This document shows, piece by piece, positions 63,786 to 64,000 of a stretch of DNA of 64,000 bases. The translations under genes and the position numbers were made by a program. This DNA comes from Kutzneria kofuensis (GTDB lineage: Bacteria > Actinomycetota > Actinomycetes > Mycobacteriales > Pseudonocardiaceae): positions 4,776,038-4,840,037 of the forward strand of contig NZ_JACHIR010000001.1 in assembly GCF_014203355.1 (NCBI RefSeq), in the 5' to 3' direction. Below the pieces are notes generated by a model. The model worked only from the letters and a program-made list of their open reading frames with translations, ran no database searches and was not told the DNA's origin. Numbering within the stretch: position 1 is the first letter of the stretch; each line of letters begins with the position of its first letter.

Positions 63786-64000
63786 CTAGTTCGGCAGCGC
63801 CTGCCGGCTCTGGCTGTCGATGAGCAGGTTGCCGTCCTGCGACACCAGCGTGAAGACGTCGGCCTCCTTGCTGGTGTTGCCGCTCTTGTCCTTGTACGTG
63901 ACGACCGCGCTGACCTTGTCCTTGCCGACCGGGGTCACCTTGGTCGCCTTGACCTCGTCGACGCCGGCCCAGAACTGCCGGTAGCCGTCCGGGCCGCCGG
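63786..64000 (-). CDS. C-terminal fragment resembling a Ser/Thr kinase extracellular domain
   Basis: The gene runs off the window; 71 codons to a TAG stop are visible. The sequence GYRQFWAGVDEVKATKVTPV, then VSAVVTYKDKSGNTSKEAD, and LVSQDGNLLIDSQSRQALPN resembles the membrane-distal NTF2-like domain found at the end of some actinobacterial Ser/Thr protein kinases (Y-x-x-F-W, then VTY...DG...LLID). Without the N-terminus a lipoprotein or other exported protein cannot be excluded. Confidence 0.55.
   Translation of the reverse strand, partial: GGPDGYRQFWAGVDEVKATKVTPVGKDKVSAVVTYKDKSGNTSKEADVFTLVSQDGNLLIDSQSRQALPN

Overview
The window is 64 kb of high-GC actinobacterial chromosome. Codon third positions are strongly G/C, GTG starts and 4-base stop/start overlaps (GTGA, ATGA) are common, and almost every gene has an actinobacterial counterpart. 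Gene order closely follows Mycobacterium tuberculosis Rv3396c-Rv3460c (guaA to the rpsM-rpsK-rpsD-rpoA-rplQ block, with ESX-4, rplM-rpsI, glmM, glmS, alr, tsaE/tsaB/rimI/tsaD, groES-groEL1, whiB, sigD, guaB2, guaB3 and choD between). It also shares the bldM-sigma-guaB-guaB3 order of Streptomyces. A family-level guess of Pseudonocardiaceae (Amycolatopsis/Kutzneria/Saccharothrix type) is inference from gene content.

Region 1 (1-3712) is the end of the ribosomal alpha operon: rpsM 3' end, rpsK, rpsD, rpoA, rplQ and truA. Region 2 (3705-26722) is a type VII secretion (T7SS/ESX) locus at the ancestral ESX-4 position: eccE and a 244-aa partner, eccB, an EspC-like protein and a WXG100/EspB-like protein, mycP, eccD, a three-ATPase eccC, an Hsp70-like Rv3446c-family protein, a small acidic-tailed protein and an EsxA/EsxB-like pair. 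The housekeeping genes rplM-rpsI-glmM interrupt it. A second substrate operon then carries a small helical protein, a 956-aa collagen-like/WXG100 protein and a second small acidic-tailed protein. The two substrate operons look like parallel modules with matching C-terminal tails.

Region 3 (26723-40507) is metabolic and housekeeping: alpha/beta hydrolase, glmS (with DasR-type operator sequences and a large palindrome upstream), NAD(P)HX repair enzyme, a VapBC toxin-antitoxin pair, alr, a hydrolase, the tRNA t6A genes tsaE, tsaB, rimI and tsaD (split by a divergently oriented matB), and CIRCE-controlled groES-groEL1. Region 4 (40575-46445) is regulatory: small membrane protein, WhiB3-like protein, a MerR regulator with a CarH-like cobalamin-binding domain, an Rv3415c-like helical-repeat protein, a BldM-like regulator lacking the phosphoacceptor Asp, sigma-D, its anti-sigma RsdA and a DUF5319 protein. 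This looks like a developmental/stress control block.

Region 5 (46561-58022) holds guanine nucleotide synthesis (guaB, guaB3, guaA) and unrelated enzymes: GNAT, ChoD-like GMC oxidoreductase, Tat-exported flavoprotein, a membrane protein of unknown function, aldehyde dehydrogenase and an aminoglycoside phosphotransferase-like protein. Region 6 (58063-64000) has a Lia-like envelope-stress set (PspC/LiaF-like protein divergent from a PspC-histidine kinase and NarL-type regulator), an EamA transporter divergent from a LysR regulator, and the 3' end of a gene resembling the extracellular domain of a Ser/Thr kinase. Strong palindromic terminators separate most convergent pairs. No tRNA, rRNA, CRISPR array or insertion sequence was seen.
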